DNA from: Paraflavitalea pollutisoli
GTDB taxonomy: Bacteria; Bacteroidota; Bacteroidia; Chitinophagales; Chitinophagaceae
Direction of reading: 5' to 3'
DNA length: 64,000 nt
Assembly (NCBI RefSeq): GCF_029360705.1
Contig: NZ_JARKMX010000002.1
Coordinates: 496,001 to 560,000 of the forward strand
The notes under the pieces are model-generated. The model was given only the letters and a program-made list of their open reading frames with translations. It searched no databases and was not told where the DNA came from. The position numbers and the translations under genes were made by a program. This document shows positions 1 through 9,964 of this stretch, one piece after another. The number at the start of each line of letters is the position of its first letter. The first letter of the stretch is position 1.

Positions 1-105
1 GATGATATCCTGATCATCGAAGAAGCACAACCATACTGCAAACACCAATCCGGTCAGGAGGTATTTATTCTTAAGCCAGGCGGGTATTTGTTGCAACAGC
101 TTCAT
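1..105 (-). CDS. Septum formation initiator (DivIC/FtsB-like), N-terminal fragment
   Basis: Only the first 35 codons lie in the window; the gene runs off the left edge. The start is the ATG at 103-105. The peptide opens MKLLQQIPAWLKNKY and continues into a hydrophobic stretch (LLTGLVFAVWLCFF) followed by acidic residues. This short cytoplasmic tail, single membrane helix and following acidic region match the N-terminus of Bacteroidota DivIC/FtsB-type proteins, which help assemble the division septum as coiled-coil membrane proteins. In this phylum such a gene commonly follows enolase, as here. The coiled coil itself is outside the window, so the call rests on the N-terminus and the context. 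Confidence 0.65.
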   Translation of the reverse strand, partial: MKLLQQIPAWLKNKYLLTGLVFAVWLCFFDDQDII

Positions 106-131
106 GGTCCTTCTTCTTTGTGTGATATCTG

Positions 132-180
132 AAAAAAGGGAAAGGCAGGAAGTCAGCACCAAGGGTCCTGACTTCCTGCC
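132..180 (-). terminator. Rho-independent terminator after eno
   Basis: A perfect 13-bp inverted repeat (GGCAGGAAGTCAG at 144-156, complement at 168-180) with an 11-base loop. On the minus strand it is followed by a T-rich run (132-143). It lies 13 bases past the eno stop codon and before the division gene. Confidence 0.85.
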
Positions 181-192
181 CTTGTCCTATAA

Positions 193-1536
<1,344 letters not shown>

Positions 1537-1552
1537 TTAGTGCACGCGGCGT

Positions 1553-1583
1553 CTTTGCCAGACGCTGCGTTCGGATGGCAAAG
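1553..1583 (-). terminator. Possible terminator of the gldA-DUF4259 transcript
   Basis: An 8-bp inverted repeat, CTTTGCCA (1553-1560) and TGGCAAAG (1576-1583), lies 35 bases past the DUF4259 stop codon on the minus strand and upstream of eno. There is no T-run, so it could instead be an operator. A third TGGCAAA copy lies nearby at about 1531. Confidence 0.4.
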
Positions 1584-1617
1584 AAACGAAGTTTATATTA
1601 ATTAATGCTTACGGAGC

Positions 1618-2022
1618 TTAGCTTATCCTATCCTCGAGGTCGGATAATACGGCCAGCCACTCCCCGGGTTCGTCGCCTTCTTCCTGCCAGAGATCGCGCA
1701 ATTCGGAGTTATTGCGTACCCGGTCGATGACCTTTTTCATGCGGGCGAGGTCTTGCGACACGAGCGGACCAGCCTCTGTTTTGGCGAGCCAGTCTTCTGC
1801 CCCTTCGGGGAAATCTTCCGATTGTTTGCCTTTTGCAGCGGCAACAAACTCTATTGCGGCAAGTACCGCTACGCTATCATCTACTTCGAGGTAATTTTCT
1901 TCTGGTAATACGGCTACTCTGTCCAGGATCTCATTGATTACTTTCACTCCATTGTCTTCCACTTCGATCACGAAATCCAGTGCGGCGTCATTCTCAAAGT
2001 TTCTGTGTCCCCAGGTTCCCAT
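1618..2022 (-). CDS. DUF4259 domain-containing protein
   Basis: A 134-residue cytoplasmic protein of unknown function. The N-terminus MGTWGHRNFENDAALDFV is characteristic of DUF4259 proteins, which usually start MGTWG..nFeND.A.DW. The rest is acidic and helical, with no signal peptide or membrane helix. Its ATG lies inside the 3' end of gldA: the two genes overlap by 29 bases in different frames. The gene is therefore likely translated from the same mRNA as gldA, perhaps by reinitiation. A functional link to gliding or secretion is not established. The family assignment is good; no biochemical role can be stated. Confidence 0.85.
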   Translation of the reverse strand: MGTWGHRNFENDAALDFVIEVEDNGVKVINEILDRVAVLPEENYLEVDDSVAVLAAIEFVAAAKGKQSEDFPEGAEDWLAKTEAGPLVSQDLARMKKVIDRVRNNSELRDLWQEEGDEPGEWLAVLSDLEDRIS

Positions 2023-2938
2023 CGTTGATATTATTATTGGTTAATGATCTAAATACTTCTTCCAGGCTTTGGGTTCCGGATTGCAGTGAAACTATATTGA
2101 GGTTCTGTTGCAAAGCAAGTTCCATCAGCTGGCGTCGGGCCTCCTGCATATTATGGCAAAAGAGTTCCCATTCGTACGTGCTTACCTTGTTTACGGACCG
2201 TACACTGCTCAGCCGCTCGAGCCAGGCCGGCTCCAGCGCTTCCCGGAAGGATACTTTCAATACTTCTTCCTTTTCGGGCTGATTGATCAGTTGGTCGACG
2301 TTGTTATCGGCTACCAGTCTTCCACGATTGATGATCACCACGCGGTCGCAGATCGCTTCTACTTCCTGCAAAATATGCGAAGAAAAGAGTACTGTTTTCT
2401 GCTGGCCGAGCTTTTTGATCACTTCCCGGATCTCGATGATCTGGTTGGGATCGAGCCCTGTAGTAGGCTCATCGAGGATCAATACTTCCGGATCGTGAAT
2501 AAGGGCGGCGGCAAGGCCTACCCGTTGTTTATATCCTTTTGACAGTTGACCCACGCGTTTTTTGCTTTCCAAAGTAAGGCCAACAGTTTCGATTACTTCT
2601 TCTATCTTTTTCTTTTTGTCGGCTACGCCGTGTACGTCGGCAATGAATTCGAGGTATTCGCGCACGTACATGTCAAAGTACAGTGGATTGGCTTCCGGGA
2701 GGTACCCGATCTTCTTTTTACTGTCGAGGGGGTGTTTCAGCACATCAATGCCGCAAACGGTCACGGCTCCATCATCCGGTTGGAGATACCCGGTGATGAT
2801 CTTCATGGTAGTGGATTTTCCGGCTCCGTTGGGTCCCAGGAACCCCACGATCTCTCCTTTATCAACTTTAAAGGTGATCGCATCAACAGCCTTTTGCTCA
2901 CCATATTTCTTGGTAAGCTGGTTTACTTCAATTGACAT
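1994..2938 (-). CDS. gldA: GldA-type ABC transporter ATP-binding protein
   Basis: ATPase subunit of the gliding-motility-associated ABC exporter family, which works with the membrane protein GldFG. At 314 residues it has the expected size. Visible ABC motifs are Walker A GPNGAGKST (about residue 34), signature LSKGYKQRVGLA (about 135), Walker B VLILDEPTTGLDP and the H-loop SSHILQEVEAICDRV. The C-terminal domain of about 90 residues is typical of the GldA/CcmA type. No permease gene is adjacent, so gldFG must be elsewhere. GldA genes are also found in non-gliding Bacteroidota, so motility cannot be concluded from this gene alone. DUF4259 overlaps its 3' end. Confidence 0.88.
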   Translation of the reverse strand: MSIEVNQLTKKYGEQKAVDAITFKVDKGEIVGFLGPNGAGKSTTMKIITGYLQPDDGAVTVCGIDVLKHPLDSKKKIGYLPEANPLYFDMYVREYLEFIADVHGVADKKKKIEEVIETVGLTLESKKRVGQLSKGYKQRVGLAAALIHDPEVLILDEPTTGLDPNQIIEIREVIKKLGQQKTVLFSSHILQEVEAICDRVVIINRGRLVADNNVDQLINQPEKEEVLKVSFREALEPAWLERLSSVRSVNKVSTYEWELFCHNMQEARRQLMELALQQNLNIVSLQSGTQSLEEVFRSLTNNNINDGNLGTQKL

Positions 2939-3117
2939 GGTAGCAAACCTACAAAAACCAAAGGGAAGATTTTAATTTTCGAGGCCCGAGTTTCTAAAGT
3001 TCAGACGGATATAACCTCCTGGTTCAGCTTATGATAGCCGGATTCCAGGAAGTTCGTCGGAAAATACGGAAGTACGCTGACCAACTGCGGCGGCCCTTGC
3101 CGGGCATCCTGGTATTT

Positions 3118-3753
3118 TTACAGGTCGTCGTAGCGGTATACGGGGTCGATATCGGCGCCGGCCTCAATATCCAGCAAAGGCTTTATGATGCCATCACTGA
3201 GGCGGTATACCCATCCGTGGAGATGTGGCCGGTTGTGCTCTTTCCAGGCGCGTTGTACAATGGACGTTTTGGCCAGGTTGCGCAATTGCTCCATGACGTT
3301 CAACTCTACGAGCCTGTCTACCCGTTTGTCTTCATCGCCCACGGCATCGAGCTCGGCCCGGTGTAAGCGGTACACATCTTTGATATTTCTCAACCACATG
3401 TTCAATACCAGCTTGAAGTCGTGATTGGTCATGGCTGCTTTTACGCCACCACAACCGTAGTGACCACAAACAATGATATCTTTTATTTTTAGGTGATTGA
3501 CGGCATAGTCGAGCACGGCCAGCAGGTTGGTATCGGTATTGACAACCAGATTGGCCACATTGCGGTGTACAAATAATTCGCCGGGCATCGTATTGGTGAT
3601 CTGATTGGCAGGTACGCGGCTATCACTGCATCCTATCCACAGAAACTCTGGCTGTTGTATATTTTCAAGCCGGCTGAAGAAATCCGGATCATCCTGTACT
3701 TTTTCGGCCGCCCAGGCTTTGTTCTCGAGTAGTAGTCTTTCCGCAAGTTTCAT
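3118..3753 (-). CDS. can: Beta-class carbonic anhydrase
   Basis: Zinc enzyme that interconverts CO2 and bicarbonate in the cytoplasm. With the start at the ATG of MKLAERLLLEN (3751-3753) it is 211 residues, typical of the class. The zinc site is plain: CSDSR with its Cys and Asp-Arg dyad, then GHYGCGG with the His and second Cys. The segment ELFVHRNVANLV is also a family hallmark. The frame stays open upstream to 3804, but that extension crosses the terminator hairpin of the next gene (3792-3813), so the internal ATG is preferred. Confidence 0.95.
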   Translation of the reverse strand: MKLAERLLLENKAWAAEKVQDDPDFFSRLENIQQPEFLWIGCSDSRVPANQITNTMPGELFVHRNVANLVVNTDTNLLAVLDYAVNHLKIKDIIVCGHYGCGGVKAAMTNHDFKLVLNMWLRNIKDVYRLHRAELDAVGDEDKRVDRLVELNVMEQLRNLAKTSIVQRAWKEHNRPHLHGWVYRLSDGIIKPLLDIEAGADIDPVYRYDDL

Positions 3754-3785
3754 AGCCGTCTTATTTAATGATGCTGTAAGATAAC

Positions 3786-3813
3786 AAAAAAAACCAGGCA
3801 TCACTGCCTGGTT
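3786..3813 (-). terminator. Terminator after the GH3/serine hydrolase gene
   Basis: A perfect 9-bp hairpin, AACCAGGCA (3792-3800) and TGCCTGGTT (3805-3813), with loop TCAC. On the minus strand it is followed by a run of T. It sits 27 bases past the stop of the 6759-3841 gene and so belongs to that gene. Confidence 0.9.
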
Positions 3814-3840
3814 CTATCATTGTCATACTATTAAGATCTG

Positions 3841-6759
3841 CTATTTCAGCAGGGCCTGATAAATGGCTTCGTGTACTTTGGGGCGAACGTTGAGGCGCCC
3901 GAACTTATTCGGATCGGGACTATTGACGCGGTTCGACAAGAAAATATACGTCAGGTTGTACTTGGGATCGATCCAGAAGCAAGTACCTGTAAAACCGGTG
4001 TGGCCGTAGGTGAGCGGTGATGCCGACAAGGTTGGATAAGGCTCTTTCCGGGTGGCGTTGTCTTTTTCTGGCTTGTCGAATCCAAGACCGCGACGGCTGA
4101 TATTGCTGTGGTAGCCGGTGAAATAATCGACGGTGGCTTTGCTGAAAAAATTCTGCCCGTTCAACACGCCTCCATTCAACAACACTTGCGAGAGAATGGC
4201 GAGATCATAGGCATCGCTGAACAAACCGGCGTGACCCGCTACGCCACCAAACATAGCGGCACCTGGATCATGCACATCGCCCCAGATCAGTTGCTGGCGG
4301 AAGCCTGCTTCTTTTTCGGTGGGCGCGATATTGTTCAGCTGAAAGCGCTCGCGTGGGCGGAACCCAGTGGAAGCCATACCCAACTTATCATAGAAGGTTT
4401 GCTTTACGTATACTTCGAGCGGCATGCCGGTAATGGATTCTACGACTTTGCCGAGGAAGATAAAATCATTATCGCTGTAGATGTATTTATTACCGGGCTC
4501 CAGTGCGCTGGTGAGGATACGGCTATAGATCGTATCTACCCAATCGTTGCGCATGAACATATGATCGGCTACGCGTACGGTATGGGTTGAATCGGCCTTC
4601 AGCGCATAAAACTTCCAGTTGGGGCTACTGTTGTCGCTTACATTGACCGTCTCTCTATAAAAAGGAATGAAAGATTTTAGTCCGGCCTGGTGCAGGATTA
4701 CGTCCCATAGTTTAAGGTTCTCTTTGTTGGAACCTTTCACCCAAGGCAGGTAATCGCCGAGTGTTTTTTGCAGGTCGAGCTTTCCTTCGTCGTACAGTTT
4801 CATCACAGACACGGTAGTAGCCATGATCTTCGTGACGGAGGCCAGATCATAAATAGTTTCGGGATACACCGGCTCGGTGCTGTCGTAGGTCAGGTAACCG
4901 TAGGAACGTTCAAATACTACTTTACCATCTTTTGCGACCAAAACCACGGCGCCGGGAATAGCCTGCTGGCGGATGGCGTCGGTAACGATCGAGTCGATCT
5001 CATTGCTCATTTGCGCCTGACGGAATCCGAGTGAACCGGCCAGGGCGGTAGGCAATGCTTGCTTCGCAACGATACCATCACCATATTTGAAAGCATCACA
5101 TACAGTTACCGGCAGTTTTCCTTTGGCGGTAAGGCGACCGGCGACGAGGTCGGCGGCGACGGTTTGTGTGATGTCGTCATCTTCGTAGCAAGCTACCACT
5201 ACCTTGGCATCGCACAGGTTTTTGACTGCATAGGGATTGCCAAAGGCCAGGTTGATGGTCTTGTGTTGCTGCTGCAATCCTTTGATGAGGTCGATGGCGG
5301 CGGTGCTGATGCCGAAATTATTGGCGGGATAGCGGGCGTAGTTGTGCATGCCGACGATTACGACGTCGTAGCGATCTTTGAACAACTGCAGCATGGGGGC
5401 TACTTTATCGGCGTCGAGGCGATAGTCGAAGTAGTATACCTGGGCGTCGTAGTCTTTCCGGATCTGTTCTGCAAATACATTGTCTTTGGTAAGACCAAAT
5501 CCAACGTAGGCAACGCGCTTGCCTTTGGACAGTGGGAATACTCCGTAATCATCATTGCGCAGCAGGGTCAGGGCCTTTTCGGCGATGAGGCGGCGCATTT
5601 CATTGGTTTTGCTATTGAGGTCTTCTGTCAGGTTTTTGGTTTCGATCGGCTTGAGGCTTGCCAGTCCGTACTGATATTTGGCATGCAGTACTTTCTTGAC
5701 GTGGGCATCGATCGCCGACCAGGAGAGCTTGCGTTTGCGGATGGCCTTCAGGATCTTGTCGATGCTGCCGGGAATATCGCCAGGCAGGCAGAGCATGTCG
5801 TTGCCGGCGATGATCGCCTGGAGGGAGGCTTCGCCATCGGGGTAATATTTCGCTACGCCTTTCATTTCAAGGGCATCGGTAAAGGTGAGACCGTTGTAAC
5901 CAAGCTCTTTGCGGAGCAGGTCGGTCACACTTTTCTTTGAAATGGAAGTGGGCTTGTTGGCGGTATTGTCGATGGCGGGGATGGAGAGGTGTGCGATCAT
6001 GACGCTGCCTACTCCTGCCTTGAATATTTCACGGAAGGGATAGAGTTCAAGTGAATCCAGTTCTGCCTTTGACTTGTTGATGATGGGGAGGTCGTAGTGA
6101 GAATCGACCGACACGTCGCCGTGGCCAGGGAAGTGCTTGGCGCAGGCCATGGTGCCTACGTCCTGCATACCCTTCATGTATTGAATGCCGTATTCGGCTA
6201 CGCGGTATTTGTCTTCTCCGAAGGAGCGATCGTTGATGACCGGGTTGTTGGGATTGTTGTTGATGTCTACCACCGGTGCATAGTTGACCTGGATGCCGAT
6301 GCGCTTGCACTGTTCGCCCACGAGGCGGCCATATTGGTAAATGAGGGCGGGATCCTGGACGGCGCCCATCATCATCTGGCGGGGCAGGCCGATCACGGAG
6401 TCCATGCGCATGCCGAGGCCGTTTTCACCATCGATGCAGACGAGCAGGGGTGTTTGCGCGATGCTCTGGTAGTAATTGATGAGGGTTGCCTGTTTAATCG
6501 GGCCTCCCTGGAAGAGGCAGATAGACCCGATATTGTATTTACGTACCGCTTCTTCGATTTCCTTTTCGTAGAAGGTGACGGTGCGGTTGGGTCCGATCGA
6601 TGACAGGCGGAGTACCATCAACTGGGCGACCTTCTGTTCTTTGGTGAGGGTTTTGAAGACGCTGTCGACCCAATGATTTTCGGGCAGGAAGGAAGAACGC
6701 TGTGCCTGTGCAGCGGTGATACCTAGTAAGATGAGCGCAAACAATAGGATTCTCTTCAT
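3841..6759 (-). CDS. Secreted GH3 beta-N-acetylglucosaminidase fused to a beta-lactamase-fold serine hydrolase
   Basis: A 972-residue two-enzyme fusion. Residues 1-19 are a signal peptide ending in AQAQ. Residues about 30-380 form a GH3 domain of NagZ type with the hallmark KHFPGHGDVSVDSHYDLP (about 208-225), which in NagZ supplies the catalytic His-Asp dyad. A GH3 C-terminal-like domain follows to about 570. Residues about 590-970 are a class C beta-lactamase/DD-peptidase fold with SVTK (about 638, catalytic Ser and Lys), YSDND (about 762) and HTGFTG (about 921). The combination suggests recycling or remodelling of peptidoglycan or chitin fragments in the periplasm. This fusion is known in Bacteroidota. 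Actual substrates are not shown by the sequence. Confidence 0.9.
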   Translation of the reverse strand: MKRILLFALILLGITAAQAQRSSFLPENHWVDSVFKTLTKEQKVAQLMVLRLSSIGPNRTVTFYEKEIEEAVRKYNIGSICLFQGGPIKQATLINYYQSIAQTPLLVCIDGENGLGMRMDSVIGLPRQMMMGAVQDPALIYQYGRLVGEQCKRIGIQVNYAPVVDINNNPNNPVINDRSFGEDKYRVAEYGIQYMKGMQDVGTMACAKHFPGHGDVSVDSHYDLPIINKSKAELDSLELYPFREIFKAGVGSVMIAHLSIPAIDNTANKPTSISKKSVTDLLRKELGYNGLTFTDALEMKGVAKYYPDGEASLQAIIAGNDMLCLPGDIPGSIDKILKAIRKRKLSWSAIDAHVKKVLHAKYQYGLASLKPIETKNLTEDLNSKTNEMRRLIAEKALTLLRNDDYGVFPLSKGKRVAYVGFGLTKDNVFAEQIRKDYDAQVYYFDYRLDADKVAPMLQLFKDRYDVVIVGMHNYARYPANNFGISTAAIDLIKGLQQQHKTINLAFGNPYAVKNLCDAKVVVACYEDDDITQTVAADLVAGRLTAKGKLPVTVCDAFKYGDGIVAKQALPTALAGSLGFRQAQMSNEIDSIVTDAIRQQAIPGAVVLVAKDGKVVFERSYGYLTYDSTEPVYPETIYDLASVTKIMATTVSVMKLYDEGKLDLQKTLGDYLPWVKGSNKENLKLWDVILHQAGLKSFIPFYRETVNVSDNSSPNWKFYALKADSTHTVRVADHMFMRNDWVDTIYSRILTSALEPGNKYIYSDNDFIFLGKVVESITGMPLEVYVKQTFYDKLGMASTGFRPRERFQLNNIAPTEKEAGFRQQLIWGDVHDPGAAMFGGVAGHAGLFSDAYDLAILSQVLLNGGVLNGQNFFSKATVDYFTGYHSNISRRGLGFDKPEKDNATRKEPYPTLSASPLTYGHTGFTGTCFWIDPKYNLTYIFLSNRVNSPDPNKFGRLNVRPKVHEAIYQALLK

Positions 6760-7163
6760 GATAATGTACTTATGAAACGATTTTAGCCGCTGAAATTAAG
6801 AAGAAACACCCACAAAAGGCTAGTGCCAGGGCTATTATGGAGGCAATTTTAACCTTCTGTGCGCCCTTGTTCGGGAAGCGCTTTTTGGGGTGATGGAGTA
6901 GCTTGTACAACGTGCAGATACCCGCAGGGAGCGGGTGTGCGTGGGGTGATAGCGTAATGCCGCAGGGTGTTGATGGGAGTTCGGTGCGAGGTTTTGGGGG
7001 GCTGTACGTTTGGGGGGTGCTAATTAGATTGGAGCAAAGTCATTGGAAAGTATTTACCTGAAATTGGGTCAGCAACTCCAGGCAAGGGGGACGCAGGCGG
7101 CCAGCGGCGTGGAAGAGGTGCGCCGGTTGCCGGCCAGCATTACGCCTCCCAAAACAGGCTTAA

Positions 7164-7180
7164 TTCCCAATTTGAGAATA
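7164..7180 (+). repeat. 17-base intergenic repeat, copy 1 (imperfect dyad)
   Basis: The 17-mer TTCCCAATTTGAGAATA is identical to 18373-18389. Its first 15 bases form an imperfect palindrome of the form TTCnCAAnTTGnGAA, which looks like a protein-binding dyad. Confidence 0.5.
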
Positions 7181-7350
7181 CCTGTCCTGTCCTGGGAACG
7201 GATTTGGCGGAAACAGGCCTATTTCCCGTTTAAAACAGTTTGGCACGCGGGTTGAAATTACCTAACCGGTTTTTCATAGGATATTGGACTAAGACGGGGT
7301 TGAATTTCTATTCAGACCCTTTTTTCTTTTTATAGGGCTCCCAGCCCAGG

Positions 7351-7382
7351 TTTGGTCACTAGCGACGAGTACGTTAAATTTG
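7351..7382 (+). promoter_or_regulatory. Bacteroidota-type promoter of the Uma2 gene
   Basis: TTTG at 7351-7354, then 20 bases, then TAAATTTG at 7375-7382. This fits the Bacteroidota consensus TTTG-N19/21-TAnnTTTG exactly. The ATG of the next gene begins only 4 bases after the -7 box, so the transcript should be leaderless or nearly so. Confidence 0.7.
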
Positions 7383-7386
7383 ACCT

Positions 7387-7929
7387 ATGTCGATTGCCAG
7401 CAAATACCGCCCTCACTATACTTACTCAGATTATATTCTTTGGAAAGGAAATTGGGAGTTGATCGAGGGCATGCCGTATGCCATGAGCCCTGGCCCCAGT
7501 ATTCTTCACCAATATGTGAGCGGAAGGCTACTTTGGGTTTTTCATAAAGCTATCACCAAGGGTGGTCAACATTATCAAATTTCCTTACCAATAAATTGGA
7601 AGATCGATGACAAGTCGGTCGTTCAGCCCGACCTGTTGGTACTTTACAAACCTGTCGATTCGGGAGAATACCTGGAAAGTACGCCGGCACTGGTGGTCGA
7701 GGTGCTTTCTCCTGCTACTGCCTTTAAAGACCGGCATGAAAAATTCGAGTTGTACGAGCAGTCGGGGGTTAGATATTACCTCATCGTTGACCCTTCCATT
7801 AATAAGATTGAAGTGTATCAACTTATCGATGGCCAGTACCAGCCTGCCGCCGTTACCCCATCTCAATTTTCGTTCACCCTTGAAGAGGGATGTGAGCTAG
7901 CGGTAGATTTTGCCAAGACCTGGGATTAG
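7387..7929 (+). CDS. Uma2 family endonuclease-like protein (DUF820)
   Basis: A 180-residue protein of the Uma2/DUF820 family, which has a PD-(D/E)XK nuclease fold. The family pattern is clear: an N-terminal YTYSDYILW...ELIEG segment, the metal-site Asp in VVQPDLLVL (about residue 80), Glu in PALVVEVLSP (about 100) and the FELYEQSGVRYYLIVDP segment after it. There is no signal peptide. Biological roles of Uma2 proteins are largely unknown; many copies occur in some genomes. The gene stands alone with its own promoter and ends 58 bases before mutL. No helicase or methylase partner is nearby, so a defence role is not suggested by context. Confidence 0.85.
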   Translation: MSIASKYRPHYTYSDYILWKGNWELIEGMPYAMSPGPSILHQYVSGRLLWVFHKAITKGGQHYQISLPINWKIDDKSVVQPDLLVLYKPVDSGEYLESTPALVVEVLSPATAFKDRHEKFELYEQSGVRYYLIVDPSINKIEVYQLIDGQYQPAAVTPSQFSFTLEEGCELAVDFAKTWD

Positions 7930-7987
7930 GTCTCTTTCTCCCACCAATTATTCCCGTATTTTCGCTGCCAAATAAGGAGACTGTAGA

Positions 7988-9964
7988 TTGCCAGACATTA
8001 TTCATTTATTACCCGATAATATTGCTAATCAGATAGCTGCAGGTGAGGTGATCCAACGCCCCGCCAGCGCTGTCAAAGAATTGTTAGAGAATGCCGTGGA
8101 CGCAGGCGCCACCGAGATACGCCTGCTCATTGCCGATGCCGGCAAACAGCTGATCCAGGTGATCGACAACGGCAAGGGCATGAGCGAGACCGATGCCCGC
8201 ATGTGCTTCGAACGTCACGCGACTTCCAAGATCCACGAGATCGACGACCTGTTCCGCATCCGCACCATGGGTTTCCGCGGTGAGGCCCTGGCCTCCATTG
8301 CCGCCGTGGCCCAGGTAGAACTCAAGACCAAACGTACCGAAGACACGACCGGCACCTATATAGAAGTAGAGAACAGTATGGTGAAGAAGCAGGAACCCAT
8401 TGCCGCCAACACCGGCACCAGCTTCGCCATGAAGAACCTCTTCTTCAACATCCCCGCCCGCCGCAACTTTCTCAAAAGTAATGCTGCCGAAACGAGGCAT
8501 ATCGTGGATGAGTTCATCCGCGTAGCCCTGTCTTTCCCGGATATCTTTTTCTCGCTCAGTTCCAATGGGCAGGAAATGTTTCACCTGGAGCGTGGCACCC
8601 TCAAACAGCGCATTGTACAAGTGCTGGGTAATACTTACAACGCCAAGCTGGTAAACGTTCAGGAACAAACCGACTACCTGAATATCTACGGCTTTGTCGG
8701 CAAGCCCGAAACGGCCAAGAAGACAAGAGGTGACCAGTACTTCTTCGTCAACAACCGTTTCATCCGCAGTCCTTACCTCAACCATGCGGTGATGAGCGCC
8801 TACCAGGAGATGATCGCGCCCGACAGCTTCCCGCTCTATGTGCTTTTCATCGACCTCGACCCTTCGCAGGTGGACATCAACGTGCACCCCACCAAGCAGG
8901 AGATCAAGTTTGAAGACGAGAAGATCGTATATGCCTTTGTGCAGGCGGCAGTCAAGCACTCTCTGGCGCAATTCAGTGTGACGCCCACCCTGGAATTTGA
9001 CCTCGACCCCAACATCCAGCAACTGGATGCCATCAATAAGCCTTTTACCAACGAGCAGAAGGAAGCCGCTTCTTCCTCCCCCTTGTTCAAGAACTTCAGT
9101 GAGCGGCACCAGTCGCACTTCATTCAGCCAACCAATAAAAGCGAGCTGAAGCACTGGAAGGATTTCTACGAAGGGGCCGACCGGCCTGCTGGTGGCGGCA
9201 ATAGCCAAGATAGCCAGGATACGGCCATGGGCCAGGAAGGTGGTAAGAAATTCGAGTCGTTGCTGGATCAACTCAGGAAACCGGAAGGTTCCGGCTCCTC
9301 GCTGGGTGGCTTCAGCAGCCTGGGCAGCACACCGGCCGCTGGCGGTTTTGGAGCTTATGCATCGCCGGGTCAGGGAAGGCTGGAACTTGTCGTCAATGAA
9401 CATGCCCCCCTTACACAACTTCACCAGGTTTATATTGTAGTACCCACCAATCGTGGGTTTATCCTCGTGCACCAGCAGCTGGCGCATGAGCGTGTGCTGT
9501 ACGAGCGGTTTGTACAGGTGGGCGCCGATAAAGCCATGGCTACCCAGCGCAGCCTGTTTCCCGTCACCCTGCAACTCTCGGTGCAGGATGCCGTATTGAT
9601 GAATGACCTGATGGGTGACCTCAATCAATTGGGTTACCTGATCGAGCCATTCGGCAATCAGTCTTTTGTGATTCAGGGAACGCCGGCCGACCTGGAACAG
9701 GGTAATGAAAAGATGATCATCGAAAACCTGCTGGAACAATACAAACATTTCAGCAGTGACCTCAAATTCTCCAAGCGCGAAAAGCTGAACCGTTCGCTGG
9801 CCTGGCAACAGGCTATCAAGCCCGGCACGTCGCTTTCCGAGAAGGAGATGCGCAGCCTCATCGATGACCTGTTCAAATGCCAGCAGCCAAATGTGACCGC
9901 AGGTGGCAACCCCACATACATCGAATTCAAGCGCGACTATCTCGAACAGCTATTTAAGCGATAA
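7988..9964 (+). CDS. mutL: DNA mismatch repair protein MutL, degenerate endonuclease motifs
   Basis: MutL couples mismatch recognition by MutS to strand removal. The start is TTG at 7988, supported by AAGGAG eight bases upstream and by the family-typical opening IIHLLPDNIANQIAAGEV. The 658-residue protein has an intact GHKL ATPase half: ENAVDAGATEI, DNGKGM and GFRGEALASI. A low-complexity Gly/Ser linker (about 395-465) leads to the C-terminal dimerisation domain. There the metal motif DQHA-x2-E-x4-E reads HQQLAHERVLYE (about 493-504), the ACxxA-type motif reads AWQQA and the CPHGRP motif reads TAGGNP. Asp, both Cys residues and a His are thus replaced. Its last 15 bases overlap the converging gene. 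Confidence 0.95.
   Translation: MPDIIHLLPDNIANQIAAGEVIQRPASAVKELLENAVDAGATEIRLLIADAGKQLIQVIDNGKGMSETDARMCFERHATSKIHEIDDLFRIRTMGFRGEALASIAAVAQVELKTKRTEDTTGTYIEVENSMVKKQEPIAANTGTSFAMKNLFFNIPARRNFLKSNAAETRHIVDEFIRVALSFPDIFFSLSSNGQEMFHLERGTLKQRIVQVLGNTYNAKLVNVQEQTDYLNIYGFVGKPETAKKTRGDQYFFVNNRFIRSPYLNHAVMSAYQEMIAPDSFPLYVLFIDLDPSQVDINVHPTKQEIKFEDEKIVYAFVQAAVKHSLAQFSVTPTLEFDLDPNIQQLDAINKPFTNEQKEAASSSPLFKNFSERHQSHFIQPTNKSELKHWKDFYEGADRPAGGGNSQDSQDTAMGQEGGKKFESLLDQLRKPEGSGSSLGGFSSLGSTPAAGGFGAYASPGQGRLELVVNEHAPLTQLHQVYIVVPTNRGFILVHQQLAHERVLYERFVQVGADKAMATQRSLFPVTLQLSVQDAVLMNDLMGDLNQLGYLIEPFGNQSFVIQGTPADLEQGNEKMIIENLLEQYKHFSSDLKFSKREKLNRSLAWQQAIKPGTSLSEKEMRSLIDDLFKCQQPNVTAGGNPTYIEFKRDYLEQLFKR

Larger units (their letters stand above)
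6760..7386. other. Gene-free region, 627 bp
   Basis: No convincing gene. The left part is G-rich and holds a small hairpin near 6929-6945 (ACCCGC/GCGGGT). It contains a 17-base sequence at 7164-7180 that recurs at 18373-18389, and the Uma2 promoter at its right end. A 70-codon open frame at 7043-7255 has no recognisable features and is probably not a gene. Confidence 0.6.

Noticed and set aside
7043-7255. A 70-codon frame upstream of the Uma2 gene
   Set aside because: No ribosome site or family; it contains the intergenic 17-mer repeat.
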